DNA of 64,000 nt from Perca fluviatilis. Lineage: Eukaryota; Chordata; Actinopteri; Perciformes; Percidae. Positions 10,764-25,700 of the stretch are shown piece after piece. The stretch is taken from the NCBI RefSeq assembly GCF_010015445.1, contig NC_053123.1, positions 5,236,148 to 5,300,147 of the forward strand, given 5' to 3'. Under the pieces are notes generated by a model. That model did no database searches. It was not told where the DNA came from and saw only the letters and a list, made by a program, of their open reading frames with translations. The position numbers and the translations under genes were made by a program. The number at the start of each line of letters is the position of its first letter. Within the stretch, counting starts at the first letter, position 1.

Positions 10764-13700
10764 ATGGATCCTGAAGGTTCACGTGAGTAAATGTTATTCC
10801 CTCAGACTGATGATATAGATTTGTGATGATTTTGCAAGTTGTTTGAAGATGTATGGTCTAACGCAGGGGGTTTCAACGTTTTTTAGGCCAAGCACCCCTT
10901 AGCTGAAAGAGAGACGGAGCAGGGACCCCCCCCCACTGCATATTAGAATAAAATTGAGTTGCATATTAAGCTAAGCCTACAATAACGTGTAGGGCAGCCT
11001 AAAGCCTTTACACATACTTTTTTGTGGTGCATACAATACTAAGATATTTAAATAATTATTGACATATTTATACATCATGTTGTAATGTTAAACATACATG
11101 TAGCAGTGAATCATTGAAGCTTCTTTATCTGTGGATGTATACCTTAGTGTCTACCTTACTTACAGGCCAGTAGCATGTCATCATTGTGGTGTAAATTTAA
11201 GCTAATACTATGTTGGACTTGTGTTTATGTATATTTTCAGACATATTTAAATGTTTAAACCATAACTTAGGGCCCCCTGCGGTAACCCTAAGGACCCCCT
11301 GCTGAAGATCTCCAGTTTAATGGAAGTTAAGCTCAGCGTTAAGTCCATATATCCTAATTGAATCAGTAATGGCAAAACCAATAAAACAATCCTCTCCCTG
11401 GCCTGCAGTTCTGATGGTGTAGTATCTCAGGTATGTCATGACTTTTTACATGTGACTGCAGGCATCGAAGATGACCCAGATGTCAAGGTGATGATGGCAG
11501 GGTCGACTCTGAAAAAGGTCAAGTCCCGGTCGTGGAAGAAGCAGCGGCATTTCCGCCTTCTGGAGGACGCCGTGACGATCTGGTACAAGTCCAGATGGGC
11601 AGGGAAAGGCCACTCCACTTGTGAGTACCAAAGCGTGTGCGCATGTTTGCATGCATGACATATAAACTTTTATTCCTAATGATCTTCCCTGGTCCCTGGT
11701 TGGGTTGTTACCTTCTGACAGAGCCAGGTAGAGCTGGGCAATATGGAGAAAATCAAACATGAGAATACTTTTGACCAAATAGCTTACATCAGTGTCGATA
11801 TTGCAGGGTTGACTATTGGTGCTTTCACAAAATAGTTACACAATGAGATTTTTGATATATAATCATCAGTAACGTGGATATAATGACTGGGTAAAGGCAA
11901 ACAACTTGAACAGTCTGGTAAGTTCAGAAAATGACATCACTTTACTGTAATACAGCCATAAAAACCAGGAAAAGACAATTATCTAAAATTTAAGATGATA
12001 TAAATGTAAATGGACTGGATGGAGTATGCCCTGCTATGCCATGCAGTGCCCTGCTACGTCATGCTTCTATGACTTCCATACCTAGAGATTGGCATGGTTT
12101 TATTTATATTTTATATTATATTAGCCTAATAGCTGGTTTGATTTGCATTGAGAGATGATTTCATGGAAAGTACCCCATGCCAATCTATATTAATTCCAAA
12201 GGCCAAGGGAACTTGGGATGCATAGTATCCTGGATCCATGAAATAACTGGCCTTTAAAAATAAAAATCTGCCTGCCTCTATGGGAATTTAACATATGGCT
12301 GTACTTACTTATGCCCCTTGTATTTTAAGGAAGAAATGTATTTATTTACAATACATTATTGATTCACAAATAAAATTGGTGTCCTTAAAGGTTGGATTTT
12401 TCCTCATTTCTTTAATTAAGGCATTACGATCAATTTCCAAAAGATGATTTTTTATTCCTTCTTTTAGTCAACTTTAGCATGGGTGTATTAAATTATGCTG
12501 AGCACTGTAATATGGAAATATTGCCCAGTCCTAGAGCCAGGCTAGCTCTAAACTTTACTTTAACCATCCACTGATCATGTCTCAGTCTCAATAAGTGACG
12601 TGGAGGCTGTGCGCGAGGGCCACCAGTCGGAGGTCCTGCAGAGCACCGCTGAGGAGTTCCCCGCTGAGCTCTGCTTCACCTTGGTCTTTCACGGTCGCCA
12701 AGGCAACCTGGACCTTGTGGCCAAGACGCCCGAGGAAGCCAAAGCCTGGATCGAGGGAGTGCGCAAGCTGATTCACAAGGCTCAAACGATGGATGAGAAG
12801 GAGAGGCAGGACCAGTATCCTTTTACTGTAGCACTGTGTTTATGGTATGAAAAACAAGTGTTAAATCTGCTGTTAGCTGATATCAAACACTGGCTTTTCT
12901 CTGCACAAAGCTTCAAGAAGTCTTGTGAAGTGTGTATCATTCTGAAAAAATGTCAGGTAATGGATTGAAGGTTTATTTATAAGCCTACAAAAAATTGAGA
13001 TTGATCTAGAGGCAAACAATTGGAGTGACACACACTCCATGATTCTTACACTGTTTAAAAAATATTCGGTTACACATTACTTGAAGGTATCAACATAAGA
13101 GTGACATGACACTGTCATGAACGTGTCATAAACATTATAAACAAGTCAAACATTTATTTTAATTCATGACAAGTTAGGGTTATGGTTAGGGTTAGAGTTA
13201 GGGTGACATGACACTGACAATGTTATGTGTTCATGACACTGTCATGTCACTCTTATGTAGATACCTTCAAGTAGTGTTACCAAATATTCCTTTAATTGTG
13301 TTTAATTGTTTTTCTATAGAAAGAAAAAAAAAATGTTCTGTGCAAACAGGTTTTAGATTGGTGGTTATTCATAATGTGATGTACTGAGTGTGACTGTTAG
13401 TGTGATCTCTTGTTTTGGGAAATGTAGGTGTGTGTAGGTTTGCACATGCATGTGTAGCCTATGTGAGCATGGATAAGTGTTGCATATTGATGTGATTTTA
13501 CATATATTATGGAATGTCTGTGATGTAGTGGGTGTGTATTGTGTGTCTAGTGTGGATCTCAGGAACAGTAGCTGACTGCGCATGAGATTATTTTATCCAT
13601 GGGGTTTTCTAATAGAACTCTCAAGCGGATTGTAACACTTTTGAATAAAGTTTTTTTTATTATTATTATTTGAATTGTTGTTCCACAACACTTGTGAGCT

Positions 13701-16700
13701 GGCGTTTCCCTCAGTATCCTCTCAGGTGGGTCCGCGACTGGTTTCAGAAAGCTGACAAAAACAAAGATGGGAAGATGAATTTCAAAGAGGTGCAGACACT
13801 GCTGAAGATGATGAACGTGGAAATGAATGAGGACCATGCTTTGAATCTGTTCACGGTGAGCTATGAACCTCTTTAGATTGGTTTAATTAAGTTCACTTGT
13901 TGCTGCAGTGCATTTCTCTTATGGCTGCACAATTAATTGCAATTTTATCGAAATCGCGATATGGACTATCCAAATTGTAGGGGCGGGGCTGCAATATTTG
14001 TTAAAGTCAAAATATGTGTCAAACCATTCTGAATTAAGTATTGTGATGTTGCAGAGACGTCCCATCATCAAAATCTTTTTTTGGTACAGATCCTGGCAAA
14101 AATCACACTATAATCATTTTTATTTTAATATTTTTCAAGGATCAAATGATAATTTCCTCCAGTATCGTAAATCATATCACAATTGCATTGTCAGTCAAAA
14201 GAATTGCAATCAGATATTTTCCTCTTATCATGCAGCCCTTATCTCTCTCTCAACCATCTTTCATAAAATTGATGTGGAGTGACAAATTTATATTTATTTT
14301 AGTTTTTTTGGGTATGTGTGTGTGTGTGTGTTTGTGGGTGTATACATGCATGTATGTGGACGTGGATAAGTGTTGCATATGGATGTGATTTTACATATAT
14401 TATTGTAATGGGATGTCTGTTATATAATGTGTGTGTCTAGTGTGGACACCAGGAACAGTAGCTGACTGCTACGGCATCATTTAATGGGGATCCTTTTAAT
14501 AAATAATGAACAATAAAAACATATTTAAACAGTGCAACAAAGAAAGCTGATGCTTTATTTCCACAGAAGGCTGACAAGTCGGAGAGCGGCTCTTTGAAAA
14601 TCGAGCAGTTTGTCCATTTCTATAAGATGCTGACCCAGAGGGATGAAGTGTGGAAGGTGTTCCAGGACTACTCTGGAGATGGAGAGAAGTTGCTGTTGGA
14701 GGAGCTGGAGACCTTCCTGAGCATGGAGCAGCACGAGGGAGGGCAGAGTTACCAGCTCGCCATGATGCTGATTGACCGCTACGAACCATCTGAATCAGGT
14801 AAACATGGCCGGTGGTGGGATGTAACTAAGAACATTTACTCAAGTAATGTACTTAAGTGCAAATTTGAGGCACTTTTCTTTTCATGCCACTTTCTACTTC
14901 TACTCCACTACGTTAGGGGTGGGAATCCCCAGAGGCCTCACGATACGATATCATCACAATACCTATGTCACGATACAATATTATTGCGATTTTAAACATA
15001 TTGCAATATTCTGCGATATATTGCAATGTACTACCTTTTTTCCAACTTCAAATTTTTCCCAATTTCAAATTATGTCCCCAAAGGACAATTTTGTCAACAT
15101 CTGTTTTATCTAAAAAGATCAATTTCTCTGTTTGTTCATCTCACTTCAATTTTATTGCTGCAAAATGGGATTGTCCAGCAGACAGACTGACCAACACATA
15201 TATCATAAAAGATCGATACTTGGCGTCTGTGTATCGATACAGTATTGCCACGAAAAATATCGCGATACTATGCTGTATCGATTTTTTTCCCCCACCCCTA
15301 CTACATGTCAGAGAGAAATATTGTACTTTTTCCTCCACTACATTCATCTGACAGCTTTAGTTACAAATGAATATTTTTGAAAACAAAACTCATTTAGTTT
15401 ATAAAATATTTTTTTTATTACAAATTAAACTTCCCAACAATATATATATATTGTTGGGAAGTTTAATTTAAGTTTAATTCCTGCTGAAATGATTAGTACG
15501 TTAAACACTTAGTTGATTGACAGAACTGTTTTCATTGTTTCCAGTTTCTAAAATGTGAGGACATTGAGTTCTTTTACTTTTAATACTTTAAATACATTTT
15601 CCTGATGATACTTACATAATTTTACTTAAGTAACATTTTAAATGGAGGATTTTTACAGTGTGAAAGGCCTATAGTACTTTTATTAAGTAAAGGATCTGAA
15701 TACATCTTCCACCACTGGCTATACTCTGGTTTGTAAGCTAGCTGAAACATGCTATTATTGATGTTGATAGTCTTTATGTGCTTTTAGAGGACTCACTGTA
15801 CATTCTTTGTTTAGTTTGTCAAGTCAAGTGGAACCAAAGGAAATACGTTCTTATCTGAAACCCAAGTCGAACATAAAGATAGTCAGTTGGGTTATACAGC
15901 ATTCATTTACATGCAAATAAACCGGTCCGACCTGAACATACACCCCGTCAGCACAAGCTCTAATGTTAGCTCGTGTTTTGACGTGCACGCACTTAGCTGA
16001 TTAAACACTTAGTTGATTGACGGAACAGTTTGGATCCTTTCCAGTTTCTAAAACACATATTTTTCTGCATTGAGTACTTTTAATACTTTAAGTAAATTTT
16101 CCTGATGATACTTACATACAGTACTTTTACTTAAGTAACATTTTCAATGCGGGACTTTTACTTGTAGTGTTTTTACAGTGTGCTATTAGTACTAAAACTT
16201 CTTCCACCACTGGAGATGGCTGTGACTGACAGTAGTGCATCTTCATGTCACACATGATGTCTGTGGAAAGCCTGGACCTCATTAGGAGTTGCCCAGTTGC
16301 ACTACTGCCCTGACATACAGCCGCACATGATTGATACAATAATAGGAACGTGCACTAATGTTAAATATGTATTGTGCATAAATATTTAATATTCACTGAG
16401 TGTGTGGATTCCTTTCTTTCCAGTCTACGTATATTTACGGGTGGTGATGGCACAGTGGATATGACGCATGTCTTTGGTGTGGGAGGTCTGGGTTCAATTC
16501 CCACTGCGATACATCAACCAATGTGTCCCTGAGCAAGACACTTAACCCATAGTTGCTCCAGGGGCATATAGACATATATATAGCAATTGTAAAGTCGCTT
16601 TGGATAAAAGCGTCAGCTAAATGTAATATTTATGCAACTCAGCAAATACATATACCATGTGACCTGTGCTCAGTGGTGGAATTTAACTAAGGGCATTTAT

Positions 16701-17822
16701 ACAAGTACTGTACTGTACTCAAGTATACATTTAAGGTGCTTGTACTTTACTTGGGTCTTTTCTTTTCATGCCACTTTCTACTTCTACTCAGCTACATTTT
16801 AGAGAGAAATATTGTACTTTTTACTCCATTACATTAATGTGACAGCTTTAGTTACTTTACAAATTAAGATTTTTGCACACAAAACACATGTAGTTTATAA
16901 AATAGGATGTTTTATTATTAATTAAACTACTCAACAATATAATGGTCTAAGTCCAGCTGAAATGATTTGACAATTAAACACACAACTGTTTTGTATGTGT
17001 TTCTAAAATGTGAGGATGTTTGTTTGTTTGCATTGAGTACTTTTACTTTCAATACTTACTTAGTACATTTTCCTGATGATGCTTACATACTTTCACGTAA
17101 GTAACATTTTCAATGCAGGACTTTTACTTTGATACAGAGTATTTTTACAGTGTGGTATTAGGACTTTTACTTAAGTCAAGAATCTCAAGACTTCTTCCAC
17201 CTCTGCCTGCGCTGCCTCTTGATCTGTGACTACTAAAGTCATATCATATCCTCTGTGCAGCCAAGAAGCAAGGCATCATGTCGTTAGATGGCTTCCAGAT
17301 CTACCTGTGCTCACAGGAGGGCTCCATATTTAAACCTAAGCATCTGGATCTTTACCAGGACATGAGCCAGCCGCTTAGCCACTACTTCATCTCCTCCTCA
17401 CACAACACCTACCTCCTGGAGGACCAGCTGCTAGGACAGAGCAGCCTGGAGGCATACATCAAGTAAGGGCTGCATGCAACACGCTTTATTCTTAGTACGC
17501 GCTTTAAAGTCCCATCTTATGCTAATTTAAGGTTCTTACTTTTAGGTAGGTATTTTAGGTTTCTACTAGAACATGCGTATATGCTTTAATGTTCAAAAAA
17601 CATTATTTTTTTCATACTGTCTGTCTAAATAAACCTGTATTGACCATCTATCTGAAACGCTCTGTTTTAGCGTCTGTCTCTTTAAGTCCCCCTCTCGAAA
17701 AAAAGCCCAGTCTTCTGTGATTGGTCAGTGTTACCGGGTCTTTCACATCTGTGCTCTTGGAGTCTCTGCAACGTCATTGCAGCCAGGGAATGACTGTAAC
17801 GGCACTGTAGCAGCGCTTTCTA

Positions 17823-17871
<49 letters not shown>

Positions 17872-19748
17872 TATTGTGACATCACAATCGTGCGGAAGTC
17901 CTAATGGCTCGTTTAAAGGCACACTTTCTAAATACAGCATGTGTGCATTTGTCTGTGGATTGAGAATTTTGATACTTTCGCAGTATTTATATAGCACCTC
18001 AACCTGTTTGGACTAGAAAAAGACATGGCAATCTCACTTTTTTTTATAATGGACCTTTTTCACAGCAGACATTTTGACTTGTCATAGTAGCAAGAAAAGC
18101 ACAGCTGAAATTGATCACCTTAACGATGGCTCAGTTCCATCAAGTGTCCCAGTAAGATATTTCAATGAGTCAGCATGCACAATACCAGGACCTCTCCTAA
18201 GTGGAATGCAGCCATCAGTAATGGTTTGAATACACCTGTGCTTTTCCTACTATGACATGTCAACATGTCTGCCGTGAAAAAGGTCTATATAGGATCTTTA
18301 ATTGAAACAGAGGTTAGGCAATCGCAGTAAAGTGAATTTAATGTACTTATCAGAGTTCAGTGATCAACTTGATAGGGAGTTGACTTTCTTAGCTTAAAAC
18401 TAAAGCTGTGTGTGTGAGCACAGTGTTACTAATAAACATCACATTTCACAATACACACTGCATCCTCTTTTTAATAGGGAACATATTTTGCCCTTTTGTG
18501 TGTGTAGGGCCCTGAAGAGAGGCTGCCGTTGTGTAGAGGTGGACTGCTGGGACGGCAGTGATGGTGAACCCATTGTGTACCATGGTCACACTTTTACTTC
18601 CAAGATTCTTTTTAGAGACGTAATTTCAACTCTGAAGGAATATGCGTTCAAGGTGAGCAGCACTAGCACTATTTGCTTATAAAGGGTTGGTTTACTCAAA
18701 TAACACAGAAAACATATTTCATCACTTACTCCTAGCGGTATTCAGCCATGCAACAGTTCACTTCATATCATATTTTATGTGCCAGTTTCTTTGCGGGGTG
18801 CAAATGTTCCACCAAAACAAGTTCCTTGCCGAGAACATTTTGCAGAGCCACCGTCACTGTGTTCATAACTTAGTGGTGTGAATGCTGGATGCTAAAAAGC
18901 TGACACTACTGAATTGCTGGCTGAAATGTGTAAGAAGAAAGTGTAGTAATAGTAGTAGTAGTAATAGTTGAAAAAGTTGGAATAGGTTTAATTAGGATGA
19001 ATGCCATTGAAAAGTTGAATAATACCAATGCCATATGTGAAAAAGTAGAATATTTAAAAAAATAAATAAATAAACATTTTCCCAGTAATTTCTGGTCTCA
19101 AGTGATTGGAGTTCCTGTCACTCAAGGCTTACATAGCCAAATGTGTAAGTCTGATTGCTTCTATAGTAACATGTCTGGGACCTGCACAAATGTTACTACA
19201 TTTTAACTTAAAATGATGTATGAAGAGTGACAGTTGTGGAAATAAGAGCAATATTCTTTTTGTAGAAGTTTTTAAAGCTCCTCTCCTCCTCTCCACTTCA
19301 GCTGTGATATCGCCCTCTCTAGCTCTGAACATTACATCCAATACACACTTATGTAAAAATCTGAGAAGGGCATTTTTACTAAGCTTCAAAGAAGGTGGAA
19401 TATTTTTTTTAAGTTTTAATGGGATTTGAAAGCTGAATAATACCCGTAACGTATAAAAGATGTGAGACATTTTAAAGTTTGAATGGAGTTTCTATCTGAA
19501 AGCATGAATGGGTAAAAAAGTATGAAAAGGTGTGGAAATGTATAGAGTTTGTGCAATTTCCTAGAAAACATTGAATATTTCTGAAAGTATGAAAGATATG
19601 AATATGACAAGTAATAGCATGTCCTAAATGAGCTGAATATTTGAATGAGGTTTCTATATAGAGAAATGTGGAAGGGGTTAAAAGGCTACTGAGGTATAAA
19701 AATGAAGAGAATTGTAGAAGAACATAGGTTGTGAATGCTTATAAGACA

Positions 19749-19781
<33 letters not shown>

Positions 19782-22700
19782 AGATAAGCTTTAAAAGCCA
19801 GTATTGTGTCTTTTCTTTCCTGTTTGATAGGCATCGGACTTCCCAGTCATTCTGTCTCTTGAGAATCACTGTGGTGTGGAGCAGCAGACAGTCATGGCCC
19901 AGCACCTTAGCAAAATCCTGGGTGACACACTACTGACCACCCTTCTGGATGGGCAGGTCCCTCAACAGCTTCCTTCTCCACAGGTAACAATCTGTTTGGG
20001 TTTTGTTCTTTTGTTTGTGGTCATACAGTATATACACTTCAGAGGGCGAGGCACCGAGGGATTCATTTTTTTTTTTTTAACCAGCTGTGGCGGGCAGTTA
20101 ATTTGCGGGCCCTGTTAACCGGTGTTACCCAAAGTAGCTGACAACACAACCCTGTTAATTTCACCCAAGGAAATAATGTTTACTTTAGACCTTAGTTTAC
20201 CAGGACTAGCAACTCAAATGCATTCAGGTTTGTTATAGGCAGGAGACATGGTTCCATTAATGAACCTTTATCACAATAAGAAAATTACCACATTAACAAC
20301 AGTGAAATTCTAAGAAAGCCTGATGTTAGTATTTAGCTCAAAGCACTGCTGTTTCTAAGTAGAGCCATACAGAGTCTTGTTTCATCTTAAAATAGTGTAG
20401 TGTGGCTTTTACATGCTGTTTGTATATTGTAGTTTTAATGTGAACACCTCATTTTGGTGATTTTGAGGGGAAATTTTGTTTTTTTTTCTCCCTGGACCCT
20501 ACTTTCCTATGTTTTTGTGTCAAAGGGAAATTGGTCAAGAATAAAGCAAGACCGCTGCAGTTTGCAGCGGTGAAAACAAGCTGTAATGTTACGTTAATGG
20601 GCAGTTGCGCACCTTCAATTTAGTGTCTGAGTGACAACATTCAGAAAAGGATCCCTACAGATACCTTTTTGTTAAAGAGTAAGATCCTTTTTGTTTAACA
20701 TGAAACATCCCTGAAATCGCTATCGCCAAAACCACCAGACTCCATTAAGCGACGAAATTTGAAGAAATCGACGATGTACAGAACAGAAAACCCTGTTCAC
20801 CAACTGCTCCAAACAGCTCTATTGTAGTCCAGCCTTTACTTCAGAGACAGACGTGGTCACTTTGGAACACACGTTATAATGCTCGCCTAGCTGCTAGCAT
20901 GGCACACTCTCATACTCTGCTTCTGACTGGCTAGTAGTCCTTACCTAGGTACTGTCAGGGCACGCCCTCATACTCTGCTTCTGACTGGCTAGTAGTCCTT
21001 ACCTAGCTACTGTCAGGTCACGCCCTCATATTCTGCTTCTGACTGGCTAGTAGTCCTTACCTAGCTACTGCGCATGTGCGAGTCCCAACAAAGATGGAAC
21101 AGAAGTGAGATGCCTCACTCTGTAGCTAAAACAGAGAGCTCAACACACAGGGTGAAAAGAGGAGCTGCAGCAATGTGCAGTACAACAAAAATATGGTTTG
21201 AAAACCTATTCTAGTACAACCTCTAAATACAATTATGAACCTGAAAATGAGCATAATATGTGAGCACTTTAAGTTACATTATTTCATGGTTAGGTTACAT
21301 TTATTCATGCATTAAAGGGATAGTTCTGATTTTTTGAAGTGGGGTTGTATGAGGTACTTCTCCATAGTCAGTGCGTTAGCTTTAGTAGATTTGGGAGTTT
21401 GGAGAAGCAGGCAGGCGTACTAATACAGAAGCTAAGCATTGTACTGCTGTGGACGGGGGCAGCAGCTAAATGTATTGTATGAAACTTAGGTATCATTTAC
21501 AATATAGACATTTTAAAGATGAATGGTTTGTGTGTGGCCTGTTATGCATCTACCACTGAAAGCATAACCATAGTATAAATTCCAAACGTTTTTTACATTA
21601 GAGCACTTACGGCAATCAATGCTAACTTGAAGTAATGGCAGATCAATCCTGCGAAGAATTCCACTGAGGATTTTGGCAATTAAATAGGTGCATTCCTGCG
21701 TTTAGTTGGGAGACAGCAAAGTGCAGGAAGATGGACCACCTTCATGAGCAGTCTGGGTACTCAGCCCATTCAACTAACATGAATGGGTTTCTTTATCTAA
21801 CTGGGTTAAATGAAGTTCTTAAATCTACTCATTTGTACTTTGAAATGAACAGAAAAACACTGCAAATAAAGTGGAGTCGATTATCACGTACAGCATGCAG
21901 ACTAACAGCTCTCACCAATCTGTGCCTGTGTTGGTGTTCATTACAGGAACTGAAAGGAAAGATTTTGCTGAAAGCCAAGAAGCTTAACAATCCAGAAGAC
22001 TGTCTCGATGGAACCCAGACAGATGAAGTTAGCGACGAAGAAGCAGAAGATGCAGAGAGCCCGACTAAAGGGAACCCACCTGCTAGGAAGGTACATCAAC
22101 CTGATACTTTATGAGATCTGACATCCCTTAATGTTGGTCAAGAAAGTGACTTTATTTCTTGTAGCATGATTTGACCATGCTTCTTAAATATACACGTTTT
22201 CCTTTACAGATAGTGGAAGTAGAGAAGACAGGGAATGCTATAAAAAGTGATTGTAAATCAAGACAGAAGTGTATGGAGCTTGATTGTAGAGACAGACAGG
22301 AAGCTGGGTTGGGACATAAGAGACAGCGAGGCGAGACTGGAGTAGAAGAACGGAGATAGTGAAAAGAAACAGGAAACTTATTTAAAAGAAGACCGATATG
22401 GGAGAAAGAAAACAGCATCCAATGTCCGTCACCTTAGCTGGGGGAAAAAAGCTCAGTGTCCTCTGAGGAAACAGCTATTAGAAAATATCTAAATTATAAA
22501 AGTGAAATGCTCCGTGCAGCTGCTGAGAAGCGAGACATGAACTGGAAGCATTTGTGGCTCAATAATTTAATTACAGGTGAGGAGGGAGAGAGGGGATTCC
22601 AATCGTTTTATCCAGATTTATTAGCTGCATTAAAGCTTTGGTTGAGCTAAATTCATCTTTGAAGATATTTTTTTTTCCCCTCAAACTGTTATTGCTGTAA

Positions 22701-25700
22701 TTTATATATATTTTAAATAATAATAATTACCCAATAAATGACTTATCCACATGAATAATCAAAGTAACAGTGTGAGATACCTGTTTTCTTGTCCACAACT
22801 GAACAAAACTGTTAAAATAAAATGTAAAAATGCATCAATAAAGTAATACGTACCTAGTACTGTGTCCCAAATTTAAATAAAACAGCTGAGGCTAACAGAA
22901 ATTGGACATTTTCCTTGAAAAGCAACGACAACATCACTAATAAATACACAGTAATTAGCTCAATATTTGTATACAAATATATATAAATGATACAGTACGT
23001 AGTGCTGAATAATTTATGCTTTTATTGGAATTGACTCACTCTGTTGTTAGAACACACATTACACACAGTCCATACTCCGTACTTTGGTCCATATGGGAAC
23101 TTGAACCGGTGACCCTCCGCTTCTCAACCCAACTTCCTGCAGACTGAGGTACTGCCACCCGCATACTGTATATATCTGCATAATAATAATATCCACATAA
23201 TAGTGTAATAATTGCTGATATTGAGTGAAAAAAGTAAAGACAACACTTGAATATGTCCGTATCAGTGGAATGAAACCAGATGGAAGCTGCTTGTTTAAAA
23301 TAGTTGCAAATGTTCATGCAAATATTAAAAGATATTGAAAACCACTTGATACTGTATGAATTGTATCTATCTATTGCTTTGCATGGGTTACTAAAGAAGT
23401 GGCAAATAAGGTCAATACTCATGAGATAGTTAGGAAACATTTTATCCTGTTTTTAATTTGTCGCGGTGTGGTTACATCATGATAATGTTCTGGCAATTAC
23501 GTGTAAATTCCCAAGCATTCATTACGCAGCTCTTACCTTACCATGATGCAATCATTTGCACCAAACAAGTTCCACATTTCAGATATTGTGGAAAATAAAT
23601 AAACCAAACTTATTTTAGTCTAGTAACTTGCTATTTTGTTTAAATTAAGGACAAATTAGTTTGCAGTTATTATACTTGTGTATAATAACTCCCCCCTATT
23701 TTGTTACAGTTTGTTAGTTGTGGACAAATTACCAGGTCATTATTATTGAATCCCTAGCCTCTAATTTACAGGGATACGGTGACCCATAGCAGCTCACCCC
23801 TAGATGTTATTAATGTTTAAAATGATGGGAATAGGATTTCTTTGTTGATTAATTTACCATTTTATTCTCCCATTTTGCAGAAGTCCAAACTGTCCAGGGA
23901 GCTGTCGGACTTGGTGGTTTACTGCAAGAGTGTGCACTTCCGTGACTTTGAGCATGGTCGTTCACACGGCAAATGCTATGAGATATCCTCGTTCTCTGAG
24001 AACAAGGCCCAGGCGCGTGCTAAGGACGAAGGTACATGAACATGAAGGGAACAGTGGACATCTTTAAAAATCTTAAGTGCATTTCATATCCCTCAGATAA
24101 AATATGTTTCATGACTATGAAATGTTATCCATGTGTTACAAAGTGTACAGTATCTTTCTTTTGACATTTTTATATTATTTATAACTGTCCCTGAGTCATA
24201 GGTAGAGGAACATGTAGCTTCTCTGTGTTCATGCTGTATCAGGGGTCTCCAACATGTAGCTTTCCAGTAGCTCGCCAATAGGTTGACAAACTGAGACACA
24301 AAATGACCACGATATTAAAAGTGAGGTAGCTAACTTTGCGGGCCATAGAAGTGAAAAGTGGTAATGTTTTCTTGGACCAAGGGCGTAAATCCCAGGAGTC
24401 GGAGTGCGCCCGACCCCATCTAAGGGTTGTCCCCCCCCTAGAAATATCATTAAAACAATGCTGAGTATTGTAAATAACATAATGATTTACACTTAAATAT
24501 CTGGGTAAGCAGTAAAACAATACAAACCCCAAAAAGTGCTTTTTAAGTTTAGAAACATTTTGAGTCCCCCCCTCCCTTGCCTCAGAGTGGTTTGGTCCAC
24601 TGCATGCTTTAGGATCTGCGCTACACCAAAGCCGGTCTACGGATATATTAGAAGTTCTTTGGCTACACTCACGGTGACAGTCACATCGGCAGTGACAGGA
24701 ATGTAGTAATTAGACGGTTCAAAGCTGTCTTATTCACATTAAACATGAGATTAAGTTTTTCTTTTCTCATATAGAAATGATGCTGAGTAATTAATGAATT
24801 AGTCATGACAAAAACGTTCGTTATGTTAGTGTAATATAGTGTAACGTTACCTAGCTTGTTGGATAGAAATGCACCCACTACAACTAACGTTACTACGGCG
24901 ATAAGCCTTACGTTATGTGTGTGAACTTATATTAGGGTTAATTTTGGAGATCTACAGTTGTTTTTTGCTCAATATGAAATTAAGTGGCTGATCAGTTAAG
25001 TGTATATATCCTCTGTCCCAGACATAACCTAATATTTATGTGGAGGACGCAAGATCATTTTAGAATTATAATATGACCGCGTGGTGAATCTATGAACCTA
25101 ACTCATATTCACACATCTGACGTTAGCTTAAGATTTGTGTTGTTGTTGTCTAGATAAAATGACAGAGAAAAGAATAACAGACATGCAGTCCAAAACGCTG
25201 AGTAAGTACAATAAGTCCTCATATCAAGACAATTTGGTAACATCTTTATAAGAATGGGTGCTTATGGAAATACTAACGTCACTATGTCACAGGCAAAGGA
25301 GACAGAAAGAACTGAGGAACAGGGAGACCAGGGACAGTCAGGTGGAGAGTCTCAAGTAAGTGTGTTGAGCTTAGTTAATATTTTTGGAGGTGTGTGGCTG
25401 TCAGGGTTAGCAGATGAGCTTTACCAGTGGCTCACTAATTTACATTATGATCAGCTAATTTAACAAGTGTACAAAAGTATTGTATTTCTTTTATAAGGGG
25501 ACACTTTTTCAAAATAAGTCATTATGTTTTAAGGTATTTTTGTGGCTTGATTATAAACAACTTAAAAATAAATACATGATTTTAAAGAAGAATATTTCGG
25601 TCAATTTAGTCAGTTTTTTATTGAATCACGAGAAACACTGAAAAGAAGGATAATGGTACAGTCTCCATGCTACACTAATGATAGTATTAAGGCTTTCCTC

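Noticed and set aside
10863..11302. hAT-like element with CAGGGGG/CCCCCTG ends
   Set aside because: The ends look suggestive (gcaggggg / ccccctgc), but no target duplication or sister copy was found; too weak to annotate.
13139..13210. TTAGGG-like hexamers as an interstitial telomeric repeat
   Set aside because: Only a few imperfect units, confined to the interior of the 214-bp MITE.
22152..22650. Short frames between plcd4 exons 9 and 10
   Set aside because: No acceptor/donor pair or conserved peptide; the exon 9 to exon 10 junction already preserves frame.
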